Origin: Comamonadaceae bacterium
Lineage (GTDB): Bacteria; Pseudomonadota; Gammaproteobacteria; Burkholderiales; Burkholderiaceae_C
Assembly (NCBI GenBank): GCA_947455585.1
Contig: CANGOY010000072.1
Span: 1-8,501 of the forward strand
Direction of reading: 5' to 3'
Length of the DNA stretch: 8,501 nt
Positions within the stretch are counted from its first letter, which is position 1, and each line of letters starts with the position of its first letter. Below the pieces are notes generated by a model. That model worked only from the letters and a program-made list of their open reading frames with translations. It did no database searches and was not told where the DNA came from. Below are positions 5,637-8,501 of the stretch, piece after piece. The translations under genes and the position numbers were made by a program.

Positions 5637-6354
5637 ATTGCCACTGACGCTGCGCAGCCAGCACAGCATTTGGATAGGGCATTTGTCCACGGCTCCCGTT
5701 GTAACGGCCCAGCGCCATGGCCATGTCACCATTTTCCAAATTGAGGTAGTGCCGCAAAATGACGCAACCAAAGCGCAAATTGGTTTGCGCTTGAAACAGC
5801 ACACTGGCGTCACCCTCGGCCAGCACACGCGTCCAAAACGGCATGACTTGCATGAAGCCCCGCGCACCCGCGCTGCTAATGGCGAACTTGCGAAAACCGC
5901 TCTCCACTTGAATGAGGCCCAGCACCAAGCTTGGGTCTAAGCCAGAACGTTGGCTTTCGTACCAAACAGTTTGCAAGAACTCGCGCCTCAAATGTGAGTT
6001 GGCCAATTCATGCGCCAGCAAATCAGGGGCTGCATTTGGGCTGTTTGGAGCCGCCGCGATGGCGACATTCGCTGCTGCGGGGCTGACCTTGCGGCGTTGC
6101 AGTTGCTTTTCGAGTCGCGCTTCGGTTTGCGCCAACCATTGCCCAAACGTGTTGGCCGCCTTTGCATCGACATGAACCAAAGTGGGCGGGCCCGACTGAT
6201 GCACAGCACCACTGAGCGCAGTGCGCACCGAATCCATCAAAGGCTCTTCGCGTTGGTTGCCTGCGTGTGTCACGGGAACGCACAAAACACACAGAAAAAA
6301 TACAGCCGTCGTTTGTCGCACACAGCGCCCAAAAAGACTGCATGCTTTTCGCAT
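5635..6354 (-). CDS. Exported lytic transglycosylase, SLT domain
   Basis: The protein cleaves the MurNAc-GlcNAc bond of peptidoglycan, forming 1,6-anhydro ends in the periplasm. From the ATG at 6354 it has 239 residues. Residues 1-30 look like a signal peptide: basic MRKACSLFGRCVR, hydrophobic TTAVFFLCVLCV, then PVTHA before the likely cut. A variable Ala/Pro/Gln-rich linker follows (about 31-120). The SLT domain fills the C-terminus, with catalytic Glu151 in LIQVESGFRKFAISSAGARG, then FMQVMPFW and the GRYNG motif about 20 residues from the end. An open frame reaches back to ATG 6414 (or GTG 6417), where it overlaps the proS stop as TGATG. That start would bury the signal peptide behind 20 polar residues, so 6354 is preferred, with some doubt. 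It is probably co-transcribed with proS. Catalytic identity is firm; the exact subfamily is not. Confidence 0.88.
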   Translation of the reverse strand: MRKACSLFGRCVRQTTAVFFLCVLCVPVTHAGNQREEPLMDSVRTALSGAVHQSGPPTLVHVDAKAANTFGQWLAQTEARLEKQLQRRKVSPAAANVAIAAAPNSPNAAPDLLAHELANSHLRREFLQTVWYESQRSGLDPSLVLGLIQVESGFRKFAISSAGARGFMQVMPFWTRVLAEGDASVLFQAQTNLRFGCVILRHYLNLENGDMAMALGRYNGSRGQMPYPNAVLAAQRQWQ

Positions 6355-6413
6355 CAGGTCGTCAGCACTCGCCCTGCCTGTCTGGCCTAAACGGGAGCAA
6401 GCGCCCTGCTGCA

Positions 6414-8159
6414 TCACAAACCGAGCTTGGCCTTCACATGCGCCAACACATCGGCCACGGCCACTTTGGTGGACTCGGTGTCGCGGCGATGTTGGTACTC
6501 GACCACACCGTCTTTCAAACCTTTGTCACCAATGGTGACTCGGTGTGGCACGCCAATGAGTTCCCAATCGGCAAACATCGCGCCGGGACGCTCGCCACGG
6601 TCGTCCAAGATGACGTCCACGCCCAAGGCTAACAACTCTTCGTACAACTTGAAAGCTGCGGCTTTGACGTCTTCGCTGCGGTCCATGTTGACAGGGCAAA
6701 TCACGGCAGTGAACGGCGCAATCGCGTCGGGCCAAATGATGCCGCGCTCGTCGTGGTTTTGCTCAATGGCGGCAGCGGGCAAACGCGTCACGCCAATGCC
6801 GTAGCAACCCATTTCCATGAACTGCGGTTTGCCGTTCACGTCTAAGAACGTGGCGTTCATGGCTTGGCTGTATTTGGTGCCGAGGTAGAACACATGGCCC
6901 ACCTCAATGCCGCGCTCGATGGCGAGCACGCCTTGGCCGTCGGGTGATGCGTCACCGGCCACCACATTGCGAATGTCGGCCACCCAATCGGGCTCGGCCA
7001 CATCGCGGCCAAAGTTCACGCCGGTCATGTGGAAGTCCACTTCGTTGGCACCACAAACCCAGTCGGCCATCACGGCCACATCCCGGTCGGCAACGATTTT
7101 CAAGGGTTGCTTCAAATTGACGGGGCCGAGGTAGCCAGGCTTGCAACCAAAGTGGTCTTCAATCTCAGCGGTAGTGGCAAAGCGGAAGCCACCCTCAAAG
7201 CCCGGCAGCTTGCCCACTTTGACTTCGTTCATGTCGTGATCACCGCGCAAGAGGAAGAGCCACACTTGCGACTTGACGACTTCGCCTTTGTCATTGAGGG
7301 TATCGCTCGCCAACACAAGCGATTTCACGGTGGTGTTCAACGGCACATTCAACAAAGCAGCCACGTCTTCGCAGGTGCTCTTGCCAGGTGTGGCCGTTTT
7401 GGTCAAAGCCTGCGTGGCTGCGCCACGCGCTTGCGTGGGCGCCAAAGCCTCTGCCTTTTCCATGTTGGCGGCGTAGGTGCTGGTGGGGCAATAGACGATG
7501 GCGTCTTCACCGGTGGCGGCAATCACTTGAAACTCTTCGCTCAAGTCGCCACCAATCGCGCCGCTGTCTGCGGCCACGGCACGGTAGGTCAAACCGAAGC
7601 GGTCAAAAATATTGCGGTAAGCGCCGGCCATGACTTGGTAGCTTTGCTTGGCCGAGACTTGGTCACGATCAAAGCTGTACGCGTCTTTCATGATGAATTC
7701 GCGGCCGCGCATCAAACCAAAGCGTGGACGACGCTCGTCGCGGAATTTGGTTTGGATTTGGTAGAAGTTTTTGGGCAGCTGTTTGTAGCTGCGGATTTCT
7801 TGGCGGGCGATGTCGGTCACCACCTCTTCGCTGGTGGGTTGCACCACAAAGTCGCGGCCGTGGCGGTCTTTGATGCGCAACAGCTCAGGCCCCATCTTGT
7901 CGAAACGGCCGGTTTCTTGCCACAGCTCAGCGGGTTGCACCACGGGCATGCTCAGCTCAATCGCGCCAGCTTTGTTCATTTCTTCACGCACGATGGCTTC
8001 GACTTTGCGAATGACGCGCAAGCCCATGGGCATGTAGTTGTAAATGCCAGCGCCAAGCTTTTTGATGAGGCCCGCGCGCATCATCAATTTGTGGCTGACC
8101 ACTTCAGCGTCAGCAGGGGCGTCTTTGAGGGTGGAAATGAGAAACTGGGAGGCTTTCAT
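6414..8159 (-). CDS. proS: Prolyl-tRNA synthetase, bacterial type
   Basis: ProS charges tRNA(Pro) with proline in the cytosol. The 581-residue length and layout match the prokaryote-type enzyme with an inserted editing domain. Class II aminoacyl-tRNA synthetase marks: motif 1 region around 40-80 (AGIYNYMPMGLRVIRKVE onward), motif 2 FRDERRPRFGLMRGREF (139-155), and motif 3 GIGVTRL (454-460). Between motifs 2 and 3 lies the INS editing domain (about 220-400), which hydrolyses misacylated Ala-tRNA(Pro), including TVKSLVL with Lys279, the position of the conserved editing lysine in the Escherichia coli enzyme. The anticodon-binding domain is C-terminal (about 480-581). The start MKASQFLISTLKDAPADAEV is typical. 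No strong Shine-Dalgarno is visible. It is divergent from rppH across 105 bases and runs directly into the transglycosylase gene. Confidence 0.97.
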   Translation of the reverse strand: MKASQFLISTLKDAPADAEVVSHKLMMRAGLIKKLGAGIYNYMPMGLRVIRKVEAIVREEMNKAGAIELSMPVVQPAELWQETGRFDKMGPELLRIKDRHGRDFVVQPTSEEVVTDIARQEIRSYKQLPKNFYQIQTKFRDERRPRFGLMRGREFIMKDAYSFDRDQVSAKQSYQVMAGAYRNIFDRFGLTYRAVAADSGAIGGDLSEEFQVIAATGEDAIVYCPTSTYAANMEKAEALAPTQARGAATQALTKTATPGKSTCEDVAALLNVPLNTTVKSLVLASDTLNDKGEVVKSQVWLFLLRGDHDMNEVKVGKLPGFEGGFRFATTAEIEDHFGCKPGYLGPVNLKQPLKIVADRDVAVMADWVCGANEVDFHMTGVNFGRDVAEPDWVADIRNVVAGDASPDGQGVLAIERGIEVGHVFYLGTKYSQAMNATFLDVNGKPQFMEMGCYGIGVTRLPAAAIEQNHDERGIIWPDAIAPFTAVICPVNMDRSEDVKAAAFKLYEELLALGVDVILDDRGERPGAMFADWELIGVPHRVTIGDKGLKDGVVEYQHRRDTESTKVAVADVLAHVKAKLGL

Positions 8160-8228
8160 GCGTGCAATCGAATCGTCAATTTAATGGGGAATTAGGGCAA
8201 ATTCTGAGTGAAGTGCTGCAGCTCTGTG

Positions 8229-8234
8229 CATAAT
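8229..8234 (+). promoter_or_regulatory. Candidate -10 element for rppH
   Basis: CATAAT at 8229-8234 matches the -10 consensus at five of six positions and would start transcription near 8241, leaving a leader of about 24 bases that contains the GAGG ribosome site at 8254-8257. No good -35 lies at the expected distance, so this is tentative. The rest of the 105-base divergent gap with proS (8160-8264) shows only a short palindrome, GCTGCAGC (8215-8222); I could not pick a convincing proS promoter. Confidence 0.3.
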
Positions 8235-8264
8235 CGACTCAGTTTAAAAATTTGAGGTTTGATT

Positions 8265-8501
8265 ATGCTTGACCGAGAAGGGTTCAGACCCAACGTCGGC
8301 ATCATCTTGCTCAACCAAAAAAATCAGGTTTTTTGGGGCAAGCGCATCCGAACCCACAGCTGGCAGTTCCCGCAAGGCGGCATTGATCGAGGTGAGACAC
8401 CCGAGCAAGCCATGATCCGCGAATTGCATGAAGAAGTGGGTCTCAGACAAGAGCATGTGCGCATTGTTGCCCGTACCCGTGATTGGTTGCGCTATGAGGT
8501 G
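8265..8501 (+). CDS. rppH: RNA pyrophosphohydrolase, N-terminal part (runs off right edge)
   Basis: RppH (also NudH) removes pyrophosphate from 5'-triphosphate RNA, exposing a monophosphate that stimulates RNase E cleavage and mRNA decay. Seventy-nine codons are present, starting MLDREGFRPNVGIILLNQKN, the usual family opening. The full Nudix box GX5EX7REUXEEXGU is present at residues 38-60 (GGIDRGETPEQAMIRELHEEVGL), with the metal-binding glutamates at 53, 56 and 57. The preceding SWQFPQGG segment is also characteristic. The ATG at 8265 has a GAGG Shine-Dalgarno 7 bases upstream. The C-terminal half lies outside the window. Position divergent from proS is common in Betaproteobacteria. Confidence 0.95.
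   Translation, partial: MLDREGFRPNVGIILLNQKNQVFWGKRIRTHSWQFPQGGIDRGETPEQAMIRELHEEVGLRQEHVRIVARTRDWLRYEV

Noticed and set aside
7029..8195. Plus-strand frame of 388 codons opposite proS
   Set aside because: proS is unmistakable on the other strand. The antisense protein is rich in His, Gly, Ala, Val and Phe without motifs, as expected for a GC-rich codon shadow, and has no ribosome site.
8160..8264. Strong sigma-70 promoter for proS
   Set aside because: No -10/-35 pair with acceptable spacing could be found by eye on the minus strand.
1..8501. Mobile, defence or CRISPR system
   Set aside because: All sizeable supported genes are housekeeping or conserved metabolic families, composition is even, and no transposase, integrase, toxin-antitoxin pair or spaced repeat array is visible.

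Overview
The window looks like a chromosomal housekeeping segment from a betaproteobacterium, most likely order Burkholderiales, family Comamonadaceae (the protein style resembles Limnohabitans, Rhodoferax or Polaromonas). This rests on three things seen here: the gene order hemA-prfA-prmC-monothiol glutaredoxin, the arrangement proS/lytic transglycosylase divergent from rppH, and a large DUF3683-type FAD oxidoreductase. Base composition is moderately GC-rich and even throughout. I see no insertion sequence, phage gene, CRISPR array, tRNA or rRNA.

Layout, left to right. (1) Positions 1-1390, minus strand: the N-terminal 463 codons of a large DUF3683 + FAD-linked oxidase protein that runs off the left edge. 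(2) Positions 1391-1638: a non-coding gap with three phased 10-bp GCGC units, an 8-bp inverted repeat, and a striking 90-bp near-palindrome (1541-1630) whose loop carries a dispersed-repeat-like core. (3) Positions 1639-1923, minus strand: a 94-residue uncharacterised small membrane protein, divergent from hemA. (4) Positions 1949-5580, plus strand: hemA, prfA, prmC and grxD in one tightly packed run closed by a strong intrinsic terminator at 5606-5636. (5) Positions 5635-8159, minus strand: proS followed by an exported lytic transglycosylase, converging on the glutaredoxin terminator. (6) From 8265 to the right edge, plus strand: the N-terminus of the RNA pyrophosphohydrolase gene rppH (nudH), divergent from proS.

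How the genes work together. HemA commits glutamyl-tRNA to tetrapyrrole synthesis. PrfA terminates translation at UAG/UAA, and PrmC methylates the glutamine of the PrfA GGQ motif; their genes overlap by four bases. The CGFS glutaredoxin belongs to iron-sulfur cluster trafficking. ProS charges tRNA-Pro, the transglycosylase cleaves peptidoglycan in the periplasm, and RppH starts 5'-dependent mRNA decay.

The window is mostly ordinary. I do not see an undescribed multi-gene system. The points most worth a second look are non-coding: a symmetric -10 element between hemA and the small membrane-protein gene that would make the hemA mRNA leaderless, and the long hairpin element just downstream of that small gene.
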